From contig CAWGCC010000031.1 in assembly GCA_963820965.1 (NCBI GenBank), positions 558,001 to 622,000 of the forward strand: a stretch of 64,000 nt of DNA, read 5' to 3'. Within the stretch, counting starts at the first letter, position 1; each line of letters begins with the position of its first letter. This stretch comes from DATEDA01 sp963820965. Lineage in GTDB: Bacteria > Pseudomonadota > Gammaproteobacteria > Burkholderiales > SG8-39. Under the pieces are notes generated by a model, which ran no database searches, was not told the DNA's origin, and worked only from the letters and a program-made list of their open reading frames with translations. Shown piece after piece: positions 38,770-46,724 of this stretch. A program made the position numbers and the translations under genes.

Positions 38770-39744
38770 ATGGCCACCAGCAACCGCAGCTACGCCGTCG
38801 CAAGCTTCCTCGAGCTGGAGGGCGTGAAATGCGGATTCCTGAAGTCGGTCGACGGCGGCGCCATCTCCGCCGAGGTCGTCACGGAACGCACCGGCGGCGA
38901 CCTGTTCGACCGAAAACGCATCGGTCCGCCGAGGTACGAAGAGTTCGTGTTGCAGCTGGGGTTATCCATGGACCAGGCGGTGTACGACTGGATCTCCGCC
39001 ATGTGGACAGCCCAGCCGGCGCGCAAGTCCGGCGCGATCGTCGCCGCCGATTTCAACATGGTCGCACGCAGTCGGCACGAGTTCAGGGAGGCGTTGATCA
39101 CCGAGGTGACGATCCCCGCCTGCGATGCAGGCGCGAAGGACCCGGCTTTTCTCACGGTGAAGTTCGCACCGGAGCTCACCCGTCAAGCAAAGGCTTCGGG
39201 CAAGGTCGCGGGCGAGCTGGACAAGAGGGTGAAGAAGCTGTGGCTGCCCTCGAACTTTCGTCTCGAGATCGAAGGCCTGGAGTGCAGGAAAGTGAGCAAG
39301 GTCGACGCGCTGACGGTAAAGCAGGCGATCGCGTCGGATGAGGTCGGCGACACCCGGGACTACCAGCGCGAACCCGCGGGCATAGAGTTTCCGAATCTCA
39401 GGATCACCCTGGCGGAAAGCGACGCGCAGAGCTGGGTCGACTGGCACGAGGATTTCGTGGTCAAGGGCAACAACGACGAAAGCAGGGAGAAGACGGGCGC
39501 ACTGGTCTTCCTCTCGCCGGATCTCAAGACCGAGCTCATCCGGGTCAGCTTCGCGAACCTCGGCATCTTCCGCCTTGCGCCCGCGATGTCCGCAGCGGGG
39601 GCCGATGCGATCCAGCGCTTCACCGCGGAGCTCTACTGCGAACGGATGGAGTTCCTGGTCTCCGACAATCCCGCGTCCGCCGCGCCGCGGTCGGCAACGC
39701 CGGCGCGGCGCGCGAGGCGGACGAAGGCTCGCCGGGCGCGATAG
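38770..39744 (+). CDS. Double tail-tube-like protein (T4 gp19-type fold), orphan
   Basis: A 324-residue protein with an AGAGGACACC site before the ATG. Residues 5-130 begin RSYAVASFLELEGVKCGFLK and SVDGGAISAEVV; residues 160-300 begin KLWLPSNFRLEIEGLECRKV and SKVDALTVKQ. Both have the pattern (strand, exit from xVxGL/VDG, acidic strand, RxxYxxFxLxxGLS) of phage tail tube and contractile-injection tube subunits. The C-terminus is a basic Ala/Arg tail. No sheath, baseplate or other phage gene is adjacent. The assignment to the gp19-like family is by pattern only. Confidence 0.6.
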   Translation: MATSNRSYAVASFLELEGVKCGFLKSVDGGAISAEVVTERTGGDLFDRKRIGPPRYEEFVLQLGLSMDQAVYDWISAMWTAQPARKSGAIVAADFNMVARSRHEFREALITEVTIPACDAGAKDPAFLTVKFAPELTRQAKASGKVAGELDKRVKKLWLPSNFRLEIEGLECRKVSKVDALTVKQAIASDEVGDTRDYQREPAGIEFPNLRITLAESDAQSWVDWHEDFVVKGNNDESREKTGALVFLSPDLKTELIRVSFANLGIFRLAPAMSAAGADAIQRFTAELYCERMEFLVSDNPASAAPRSATPARRARRTKARRAR

Positions 39745-40002
39745 CGGTCAAGCGCGGTCCGCATGCAGCCGGGCCGGGCGCCAGTGCGCTATGGCGTCAT
39801 CTGCGCAAGCGCGAACGCGACGCTCGGAAGACCCGGACCTGTTGGTCTCGTTTTCCGAGAACCGACACTTGTCTCACCGGAAAGCAGTCGCTCATCCAAG
39901 GCGCCTAGGACTTACATCGCAACTGGCGCTGAGAACGGGGACCGCTCAGAGCGACCGTGCATGGATGCCCCCGGTTTGCCAACCTTTCAGTTCGCGATGG
40001 GT

Positions 40003-40116
40003 TTAGGCAGGATTGCAACCGTACCTCCGGGCTTTCGGTGCGGCGTTAGCCAGCGCCACTTCGATATGGCGCAGCTCGGCGATCACTTGCTCTGGCGTGA
40101 ATGACGTCCTTGGCAT
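40003..40116 (-). pseudogene. IS3-family transposase OrfA N-terminal remnant
   Basis: 37 codons: MPRTSFTPEQVIAELRHIEV, then ALAN, after which the sequence departs from the family and hits a stop. The SFTPEQVIAxLRxxEV start is the helix-turn-helix N-terminus of IS407/IS51-group OrfA. An AGGAGAAGG ribosome site precedes it. The rest of the element, including OrfB, is gone. Confidence 0.65.
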
Positions 40117-40173
40117 GGACCTTCTCCTTCGCTTCCAGGTTGAAATTCCCGCTCAACCTAGACCGGATTTGGG

Positions 40174-40189
40174 TCGGTGACGTCACCGA
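40174..40189. promoter_or_regulatory. Perfect 16-base palindrome upstream of the CHAT operon
   Basis: TCGGTGACGTCACCGA is self-complementary. It lies about 87 bases before the ATG of the CHAT gene and just beyond the IS3 scrap. It could be an operator for a dimeric regulator or an element end; nothing else in the sequence decides. Confidence 0.35.
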
Positions 40190-40275
40190 TCGGGTATTCC
40201 CGTTCGAAACGTCCCGCGCTACAGTGGCGAAAACGCAAGTCCCGGCCGATTACTAACGAGTTCCGGGGGAGGCCC

Positions 40276-42201
40276 ATGACCGAGTCAGAGCTCTACGATT
40301 TGCTCCTCCAATGCCTGCCGTCGCAGCTGGACGCGATCGCGGTCAAGCTGAAGCTGAACGAAGCCTTCCTGCCCGGGGCGGGCGAGGCAACGGCTACTCG
40401 GGGGCGCGCCATCCTGAACCTGGTCAAACCGCGCGCGAAAGGCCTCGCCGGCCTAGAGAGAGCGCTGAATGAGGTCCTCGGCCTGCAAGCCGCGCCGAAG
40501 CGGGCGAAGAGGAAGCGCGTTGCCACGAAAGCGCCGAAGGCCGCGCGGCCGCGCTGCCTCCTAGTCCTCGCCGCAAATCCGGTTGACACCGATCGTCTGG
40601 GCCTCGACCGCGAGGTCAAGCTGATTAAGGACGAGCTGCGCCTGGGCGATGCGGGCCGCGGCTACCGCATCGAAATGGAATGGGCGAGTTCCGTGCAGGA
40701 GCTGTCGCGGCATCTTCTCGAGTACCAGCCGGCCATCGTGCATTTCAGCGGCCACGGTAGTCCGACGGGCGAGATCGTGCTCGAGGGCAAAGATGGACGC
40801 GCTGAAGTCGTTCCCACCAAGGCGCTGCTCGCGCTGTTCGACACGCTGAAAGGGACAGAGGCCATCGTACTGAATGCGTGTTACTCGCTGGAGCAGGCAA
40901 GCGCGCTCGCCGAAGTGGTGCCGCAGGTGATCGGGATGGCGCGCGCCATAGGGGACGACGCGGCGCTGCGCTTTGCCGCTGGTTTCTACCGTGGCCTCGC
41001 TTGGGGCAAGGACTACGCGACTGCGTTCCGGCTGGGCTGTGTCGAGATTGATCTTGCCGCGCTGCCTGACGCGGTAATCCCGCATTTCACTACGCGAAGC
41101 GATGACCGGGTGGCCGCGCGCATGCGGCTGGAACCGGCTTCGGAGAGCATCGAGCTCCGCGTTACGAGGACCTTTGGCGCCGCCGGCAAGCCGGCGAATC
41201 AGGACGAAGACGCGACGCGCCCCTACCCGCTCTGGTACGGAACCCATCGCCGTCCGGTCGACCCCGACAACCCTGCGCGCGGGTTCTCGGGCGAGCGCGA
41301 TGACGATCGCATTCATTACGGAAAGTGCGCGGTGACCGTGCCAAAGTCGCACAAGATCGGCTCCACCGGGTCCGCGTGGTGGAAGCGCATCCTGACCTGT
41401 GTTGACGACCGCCTGGTGCTGAACAAGCTCACGCCCCTGGATGAGCCCGTCTTCTGGCGCCAGATCCGCGACACGATAGCCCAGTGGAACCCCGGCGAAC
41501 GGCGCGCACTGGTGTTCATCCACGGCTACAACGTGAGCTTCGAGGAGGCTGCGCTGCGCGCCGCGCAGATCGGCGTCGACCTCAAGGTGCCGGGCATCAT
41601 GGCCTTCTATAGCTGGCCTTCTAAGGGCAACATGGTGAGCTACACGGCCGATGAGGCGAGCATCGAGGCAAGCGAGGCCCAGATCGCCGGATTCTTGACC
41701 CGCTTCGCGGCCGACAGCGGCGCGGATCGCGTGGATGTCCTCGCGCACAGCATGGGCAATCGCGCGCTGCTGCGCTCGCTGCAAAGGATACTTAATCAGG
41801 CGTCGAGCGCGAAGCAGATGTCTTTCGGACAACTGATTCTCGCTGCGCCCGACATCGACACCGGCCTGTTCCGGGATCTCGCGAGCGCATACGCCAAGCT
41901 CGCTCAGCGCACCACGCTGTATACCTCCTCCAGGGACAGGGCGCTGGCCACCTCAGGGATCGTGCACGACCATCCGCGCGCCGGGTTCACGCCTCCGGTC
42001 ACGGTTATCCCGGGCATCGACACTGTCGAGGTTTCGAACATTGACCTGACTTTCCTGGGACACGGCTACTATGCGGCCGCACGCGACCTGCTGCATGATA
42101 TGCACAATCTGATCATGCATGGTGCCGCGCCCGAGATCCGCATGGGACTGGTCGGGGCCACCACGCCCGAGGGCGGGCGCTACTGGCAGATCGGAGCGTG
42201 A
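40276..42201 (+). CDS. EAD-like domain / CHAT protease / DUF900 alpha-beta hydrolase fusion
   Basis: 641 residues; ATG at 40276 follows GGGGGAGG. Residues 3-70 form a helical docking-type domain (SELYDLLLQCLPSQLDAIAV, then LNEAFL and AILNLVKPRAKG) also found in the next gene. A basic linker (71-92) follows. Residues 93-290 are a CHAT caspase-like protease with the catalytic dyad in VHFSGHG (His160) and LNACYS (Cys202). Residues 318-641 are a DUF900-type lipase/esterase with VFIHGYN (413-419), nucleophile elbow AHSMGNR (Ser492), APDID (Asp526/528) and GHGYY (His596). All catalytic residues are present. The architecture implies a triggered protease plus lipid- or ester-cleaving effector. The next gene starts 1 base after the stop. 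Confidence 0.8.
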   Translation: MTESELYDLLLQCLPSQLDAIAVKLKLNEAFLPGAGEATATRGRAILNLVKPRAKGLAGLERALNEVLGLQAAPKRAKRKRVATKAPKAARPRCLLVLAANPVDTDRLGLDREVKLIKDELRLGDAGRGYRIEMEWASSVQELSRHLLEYQPAIVHFSGHGSPTGEIVLEGKDGRAEVVPTKALLALFDTLKGTEAIVLNACYSLEQASALAEVVPQVIGMARAIGDDAALRFAAGFYRGLAWGKDYATAFRLGCVEIDLAALPDAVIPHFTTRSDDRVAARMRLEPASESIELRVTRTFGAAGKPANQDEDATRPYPLWYGTHRRPVDPDNPARGFSGERDDDRIHYGKCAVTVPKSHKIGSTGSAWWKRILTCVDDRLVLNKLTPLDEPVFWRQIRDTIAQWNPGERRALVFIHGYNVSFEEAALRAAQIGVDLKVPGIMAFYSWPSKGNMVSYTADEASIEASEAQIAGFLTRFAADSGADRVDVLAHSMGNRALLRSLQRILNQASSAKQMSFGQLILAAPDIDTGLFRDLASAYAKLAQRTTLYTSSRDRALATSGIVHDHPRAGFTPPVTVIPGIDTVEVSNIDLTFLGHGYYAAARDLLHDMHNLIMHGAAPEIRMGLVGATTPEGGRYWQIGA

Positions 42202-42202
42202 G

Positions 42203-43342
42203 ATGGGGAAACAGGAGATCACCGAGACCGAGATCTACGATCGACTGTGCCAGTGTAACGAAGCGCAGCTCGCATGGATCGAGGTGCAGCTGCACCTGAA
42301 CCAGGCGTTTCTCGCCCAGCAGGCGGTCGCCGCGCGGGCGCGCGAAATCCTGAGGCTTGTAAAACAAAACAGCAAGGGCAATAAATGGGTGGCGCCAGTG
42401 CTGCACGTTCTGGACCAGGCGCAGAGCTTCGCGGAAAGCTATCTCGGAACCCGGCTGCAACACCTCAAGAGCTTCCTGGTGAAGGGTCCGGACAGTGAGG
42501 ACGCCGCGCCTTCGACGGTCGGCACCATCAAGGACCTGCGCGCCAGACTCAAGGATCTGGGGAAGCTGAGAAGGCCGGTGCTGATCAGGGTACGTGGAAC
42601 GCTGTTCCCGGCCGCATTGTTGACTGCGGGATGGTGGGAACGCAAGCAGCACGGCCCCGCCCCGCTTTCGATCGACTGGAAGAACCCCCTGCAGCGCTGG
42701 CTGTTCGAAGGCTTCGACCTTTGGGCGCCGTCTTGGGACATCTGCTGGGGCGCCGTGGATCCCGACGACCCGGCGAAGCGGTACTACATCGGCCAGCTCA
42801 CCGAAGGTGATGAAGCGGACTCGCTGCCGGTCGTGATCGGCGCCGAGAAAGCGCAGTTCTTGCACGACGAGTTCGCAGACAGCTGGGGCGGCTTCGAGGC
42901 GGTCATCGTCGGCCAGCTCGGACACCGCTTCCAGTTCGGAAAGAAGCTGCCGCCAAACGTCAAGCGCGAGGACTCCGACTTCTACGTCTCGGTCGACGAC
43001 GACAACCCGCGGCACAAGATCCAGCCGCTGACGTCGGCGACCCCTCTTTACTCGGGCTATGTCTGGAAAGTCGTCGCGCCCGAGGCGTGGATGAAGGAGG
43101 ACCGGACGCTCGGGCTGAACCAGGTGTACTTCATTTGGGAACACACCAACTTTGCCGCGAAACAGGCGCTCGCCTACAACCTCGATGCCCTCGAGCACAA
43201 GCAGGAACTGATCGCCCGCGAGCACGCCGGCAGTCCGCTCGTCATGCTGCAAAAGTCGCACGCCATCGTGCCCGGTGAGCCGAAATGGTCGGTGAAGAAG
43301 TTCTACGACTTCTACCTGGGCAAAAAGATAGGGAAGCAGTGA
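42203..43342 (+). CDS. EAD-like domain protein with unrecognised C-terminal body (CHAT partner)
   Basis: 379 residues starting at TGAGATG, one base after the CHAT gene stop, so translation is coupled. Residues 7-75 (TETEIYDRLCQCNEAQLAWI, LHLNQAFL, AREILRLVKQNSKG) match the first 70 residues of the CHAT protein: shared Y-D, L-x-Q-C, Q-L, L-N-x-A-F-L, I-L-x-L-V-K and K-G. Residues 120-379 (RVRGTLFPAALLTAGWWERK, FDLWAPSWDICWGAVDPDDP, VPGEPKWSVKKFYDFYLGKK) belong to no family I know. It is rich in Trp and acidic/aromatic patches, without membrane segments. It could be a substrate, inhibitor or target-recognition subunit. Terminator-like hairpins follow directly. Confidence 0.72.
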   Translation: MGKQEITETEIYDRLCQCNEAQLAWIEVQLHLNQAFLAQQAVAARAREILRLVKQNSKGNKWVAPVLHVLDQAQSFAESYLGTRLQHLKSFLVKGPDSEDAAPSTVGTIKDLRARLKDLGKLRRPVLIRVRGTLFPAALLTAGWWERKQHGPAPLSIDWKNPLQRWLFEGFDLWAPSWDICWGAVDPDDPAKRYYIGQLTEGDEADSLPVVIGAEKAQFLHDEFADSWGGFEAVIVGQLGHRFQFGKKLPPNVKREDSDFYVSVDDDNPRHKIQPLTSATPLYSGYVWKVVAPEAWMKEDRTLGLNQVYFIWEHTNFAAKQALAYNLDALEHKQELIAREHAGSPLVMLQKSHAIVPGEPKWSVKKFYDFYLGKKIGKQ

Positions 43343-43345
43343 AAA

Positions 43346-43365
43346 AAGGGGCCGATGCGCCCCTT
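43346..43365. terminator. Hairpin after the CHAT operon
   Basis: Stem AAGGGGC/GCCCCTT with loop CGATGC, starting 4 bases after the stop codon. On the plus strand it is followed by CTTCTT. On the minus strand it is followed by six T, so it can also stop transcription arriving from the right. Confidence 0.5.
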
Positions 43366-43387
43366 CTTCGAATCCCCCATCCCAGGG

Positions 43388-43420
43388 AAAAAACCTGCTT
43401 CGCGTCAAGCGCGAAGCAGG
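43388..43420 (-). terminator. Intrinsic terminator, minus strand
   Basis: Perfect 11-base stem CCTGCTTCGCG/CGCGAAGCAGG with loop TCAAG at 43394-43420. Read on the minus strand it is followed by six T (43393-43388). It fits the end of the leftward amine oxidase transcript. Confidence 0.6.
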
Positions 43421-43510
43421 TCGTTCAGAGTTTCCCTCTAGGCGAGGAAGTCTGCGCCGGGCAGGCGGCCAGGTCCTGGAGTGGTATGACAACGTTTCGG
43501 AGGAGCCATC

Positions 43511-43811
43511 ATGGTCGTCATCGTATTTCGCACGCGCCTCAAGGCCCGAAGCGAACCAGGAAGCCCTAGCGCAGCTTGGCCAGCATATGTACGAGCTCGC
43601 CTCGTCGATGCGTGGCTATGTCTCGTACAAGGATTTCGCGGCCGAGGATGGCGAGAGCGCCGCCATCGTCGAATTCGAATCGCTCGAGACGCTCGCGGCG
43701 TGGCGCGAGCACCCAGAGCACAAGGCCGCCCAGCAGCGCGGCCGCGAGGAATTCTTCGCCGAGTACCACATCCAAGTGTGCACGCCGGTGCGGGACTACC
43801 GTTTCGGGTAG
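43511..43811 (+). CDS. Antibiotic-biosynthesis-monooxygenase-domain protein, one frameshift
   Basis: It starts MVVIVFRTRLK; one surplus G near 43542 shifts the frame. Removing it gives PEANQEALAQLGQHMYELAS, then SMRGYVSYKDFAAEDGESAA, IVEFESLETLAAWREHPEHK and ending VCTPVRDYRFG. This is a ferredoxin-fold ABM domain of about 100 aa. Such proteins are cofactor-free oxygenases, haem degraders or stress proteins. Its last 16 bases overlap the end of the convergent amine oxidase gene. Confidence 0.78.
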
Positions 43812-45316
43812 GGGGCGGCGGTCGCCGCCATGCCGAGAGCGCGCGCCACCCCGTCGCGCACAGCGAGGCGTCTCGCCAACGCCGTGCCGGAATTCAACGC
43901 ACCTTCCATATAGCCGACGAACTTGTAGCACGTGTGTTCGCCGGCGATGTGAAGTCGTCCCAAGCCGCGGTGTAGCAGCGGGCCCACCGTCGTGACTTGT
44001 CCCGGCGCAGGAAACGAATAACCACCGAGTGTCCACTGCTCGCCTGGCCAGTCGACGAAGCGCGACGCCATGAAGCGTGCCGAGTATTTCGGATAAAGGC
44101 GGGCGAATTCCGCTGTGTAGGCTTGGTCCTGGCCTTCCGCCCATCGACGGCGGCACTGCTCCGCCGGCGGACCGGCGGAGAACGCGACGAGCGCTGCGCC
44201 AGGACCTTCCTGGTTGTCGGAGCCTTCCCAAGTCCTGCTGATCATGCCGTCCGTCAAGGCATCGGGGCCCACGCCGTCCTCGCTCCAAAACCGGTTCTTC
44301 ACTGCAGCGAGGTATTTGACGCTCGCACCCATCTGCGGATCGAGCGCCGCGGGCAACGCCGGCGTGAACCGAATCTTGTGCCACACGCTTGGCGGCACGC
44401 TCAGCACCGCGTCGTCCGCCTCCAGTCGCGAACCGTCGGCGCAAGTGACAACGACTCTCGCATCGTCGACCCGAATGGCCGTGACCGGCGTGCTCAATCG
44501 AAGATTCTCCGTGCCGATCGCCGCGGCGAGCTCCTGTGCCAACCGATCGTTGCCGCCGCGACAGCGATAAGCTTCACTCTCCTCCCAGTATCGTTCGAGT
44601 CCGCCCCCCTTTACTTGCGCCAGGTGGCCTAGATAGCTCTGGCGATCGAGCGCGACGCCGTTGTCCAACAACTCCACCGCAATCGCCAGGCGAGCTCGCT
44701 CCGATAGTTGCAGGCTCCGGACCCAATCGGCGGCCGACATGCGATCGAGACGCAATGCATCGGGGCTCCTCCAGGGCTCGTCGGCATCGATCGACGCGGC
44801 GTCCGCTGTCATCCTCTGGTACGCCGCGTCTAACTCTTCGAACAACGCTTTGACTTCTTTCGGCGTGAGCAATCGGCCGTTCAGCCATACCGGGCTCGCC
44901 GCTCCCTCGCTCGTCGTGACGTCGTGAAAGCGCAAACCGAACCGCTGCGCGTAGGCAACCCAAGTGGGATGATTCGAGCCAATCAGCTCGCCGCCGGCCT
45001 CGATGGTCTTGCCCGGGATCAGATCACGCACGGTCAGCACGCGTCCGCCCACACGGTTGCGCGCTTCGATGACTGTGACCGCGTAACCGGCGGTATGCAG
45101 CTCGTAGCTGCAGGCCAGGCCGGCGAACCCGGCTCCGACCACAACAACGCGTCGGCCGCCGAGCTTGGCGCGCCCGCCGCGCGGCAGTGGGGATCCGCAA
45201 CTCAGCAGCAGCTCCGCCGACGCAGCCAACGTCAGGCGCAAGAACTCACGACGGCCAATGCGCGTGCGCAGCCGTCCATAGCGCCGCAGCAATCGTCTAT
45301 ACAGTGAGATCGACAT
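43796..45316 (-). CDS. Flavin monoamine oxidase-family protein
   Basis: 506 residues from ATG at 45316 (MSISLYRRLLRRYGRLRTRI). A twin-arginine-type signal, RIGRREFLRLTLAASAELLL, precedes the FAD fingerprint RRVVVVGAGFAGLACSYELH. Then come IEARNRVGGRVLTVR, GGNDRLAQELAAAIG and the C-terminal FAD motif GLGRLHIAGEHTCYKFVGYM, ending in EGALNSGTALARRL. It resembles exported monoamine or L-amino-acid oxidases. The substrate is unknown. Downstream lies a minus-strand terminator. Confidence 0.87.
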   Translation of the reverse strand: MSISLYRRLLRRYGRLRTRIGRREFLRLTLAASAELLLSCGSPLPRGGRAKLGGRRVVVVGAGFAGLACSYELHTAGYAVTVIEARNRVGGRVLTVRDLIPGKTIEAGGELIGSNHPTWVAYAQRFGLRFHDVTTSEGAASPVWLNGRLLTPKEVKALFEELDAAYQRMTADAASIDADEPWRSPDALRLDRMSAADWVRSLQLSERARLAIAVELLDNGVALDRQSYLGHLAQVKGGGLERYWEESEAYRCRGGNDRLAQELAAAIGTENLRLSTPVTAIRVDDARVVVTCADGSRLEADDAVLSVPPSVWHKIRFTPALPAALDPQMGASVKYLAAVKNRFWSEDGVGPDALTDGMISRTWEGSDNQEGPGAALVAFSAGPPAEQCRRRWAEGQDQAYTAEFARLYPKYSARFMASRFVDWPGEQWTLGGYSFPAPGQVTTVGPLLHRGLGRLHIAGEHTCYKFVGYMEGALNSGTALARRLAVRDGVARALGMAATAAPYPKR

Positions 45317-45473
45317 GCAGCAGGGTATTACGCGCTTCTGCGCCGAGCACCGCTTCGATCCGCAGCATAAGGGGCAGTCATGGCACTCAACAAGCCTGCA
45401 TCTTGAACAATCAGCCCAGCCAACTCGCGAACGGGGTCGAGAGCCGACCTCCAACGTGGACGGCCGCGGTTCG

Positions 45474-46724
45474 CTAATGTCGCGCCGCAGCCGCCAGCTG
45501 CTCGCGGAACGCCGGATGCGCGATCGCGGCAATCCGCCGCGCGCGCTCTTTGTACGAGACGCCGCGCAGCTCCGCGACACCCCACTCGGTGACGACCTTG
45601 TCCGCATCCGCCGCGGGGGTCGTCACCGTGGCACAGCGCGCGACGATGCGGCTCGTGTTTCCGTCGCGCGAGACCGACGGCAGCGCGATGATCGCGCGAC
45701 CGCCGGGGGCGGCCGCCGCGCCGCGGACGAAATCGAGCTGTCCGCCCACGCCACCCACGTAGGCCCCGCCGGCGACCTCCGCGTTTACGTTGCCGGCGAG
45801 GTCGACTTCGACCGCGGAGTTCACGCTCACGAACCCGGCGATGCGTGCGATAACGGCGGCCGCGTGCGTGTAGTCCGGCCCGGCGAGCCGCGTTGCCGGG
45901 TTGCGGTCGATGTGCCGGTATAGCGCCTCGTCGCCGACGTAGACGCCATTCACCGTGACGCCAGGATCGATCGGCTTGCGCCGATTGGTCACCACCCCGC
46001 GCTCGAGGAGCGGCAGGACGGCGCCGGTCAGCATGCCGGTGTGCAGGCCGAGGTCGCGATGGCCGCCGAGCGCCCCGAGCACCGCGTCCGCGATGCTGCC
46101 GACGCCGAACTGGAGCGTGGCGCCGTCGGGAATCAGCGCGGCGACGTTGGCCGCGACCTCGCGTTCCACCTGGCCCACGCGCGAGACGGGATAGCGCGGC
46201 AGCGGCCGCGACGTGCCCACCAGCGCATCGATCCGGAAGCCGGCGGGCAGCTCGCCGCCGTGCACCGACGGCATCCGGTCGTTCACTTCCGCCAGCACGA
46301 CGCGCGCTCGCTGGGCGGCGGCGAGCGCGAACCCGTGCGCCGCGCCGAGGGTTGCGACGCCGTCGACCGCCGGCGAGAGCCCGAGCATCAGCACGTCGGC
46401 GTTCACCTGACCTGACGCGAAGAGCCACGGCAGCTGCGAGTAGTGGCACGGCACGACCTCGAGACGGCCGGCGCGCGCGAGGCGTGCGGTCGATCCGAGC
46501 GCGCCGTAGCTCACGTAGCGAAAGCCGGGCGCCGCGTCGGGCGCAAAGGTGTCCGAATAAGTCAAACCGACGAAAACCGTGATCGCGCCGAGGCGCTCGC
46601 TTTGGGCGACGAGCGCCTCGGTGAGCGTCAAAGGCTCGGCGGAAGCCTGCGCGACGGCGATGGTGTCGCCGGGGCGGATGAAGCGTGCGAGGTCGAGCGC
46701 GGCAGCGTCCAGCTCGAGCGTCAT
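45474..46724 (-). CDS. Acetyl-CoA hydrolase/CoA-transferase family (4-hydroxybutyrate CoA-transferase-like)
   Basis: 416 residues. It has the two-domain CoA-transferase fold: RPGDTIAVAQASAEPLTLTE, then VNADVLMLGLSPAVDGVATL. The NATLQFGxG-like loop is GATLQFGVGSIADAVLGALG, followed by HTGMLTGAVLPLLERG and the C-terminal GGVGGQLDFVRGAAAAPGGR. It moves CoA between acyl-CoA and carboxylates. Its ATG overlaps the stop of the class III CoA-transferase gene by ATGA, so they form one operon. Confidence 0.85.
   Translation of the reverse strand: MTLELDAAALDLARFIRPGDTIAVAQASAEPLTLTEALVAQSERLGAITVFVGLTYSDTFAPDAAPGFRYVSYGALGSTARLARAGRLEVVPCHYSQLPWLFASGQVNADVLMLGLSPAVDGVATLGAAHGFALAAAQRARVVLAEVNDRMPSVHGGELPAGFRIDALVGTSRPLPRYPVSRVGQVEREVAANVAALIPDGATLQFGVGSIADAVLGALGGHRDLGLHTGMLTGAVLPLLERGVVTNRRKPIDPGVTVNGVYVGDEALYRHIDRNPATRLAGPDYTHAAAVIARIAGFVSVNSAVEVDLAGNVNAEVAGGAYVGGVGGQLDFVRGAAAAPGGRAIIALPSVSRDGNTSRIVARCATVTTPAADADKVVTEWGVAELRGVSYKERARRIAAIAHPAFREQLAAAARH

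Larger units (their letters stand above)
39745..40275. other. Intergenic stretch carrying an IS3 scrap and a palindrome
   Basis: A 531-base gap between the tail-tube-like gene and the CHAT operon. It holds a truncated IS3-family OrfA start (40003-40116, minus strand) and a perfect palindrome at 40174-40189. 39745-40000 shows no convincing coding content. Confidence 0.5.

Noticed and set aside
40276..42201. Classical retrotransposon or phage origin for the CHAT gene
   Set aside because: Only an IS3 scrap and an orphan tube-like gene are nearby; there is no integrase, capsid or terminase in the 38-43 kb stretch.
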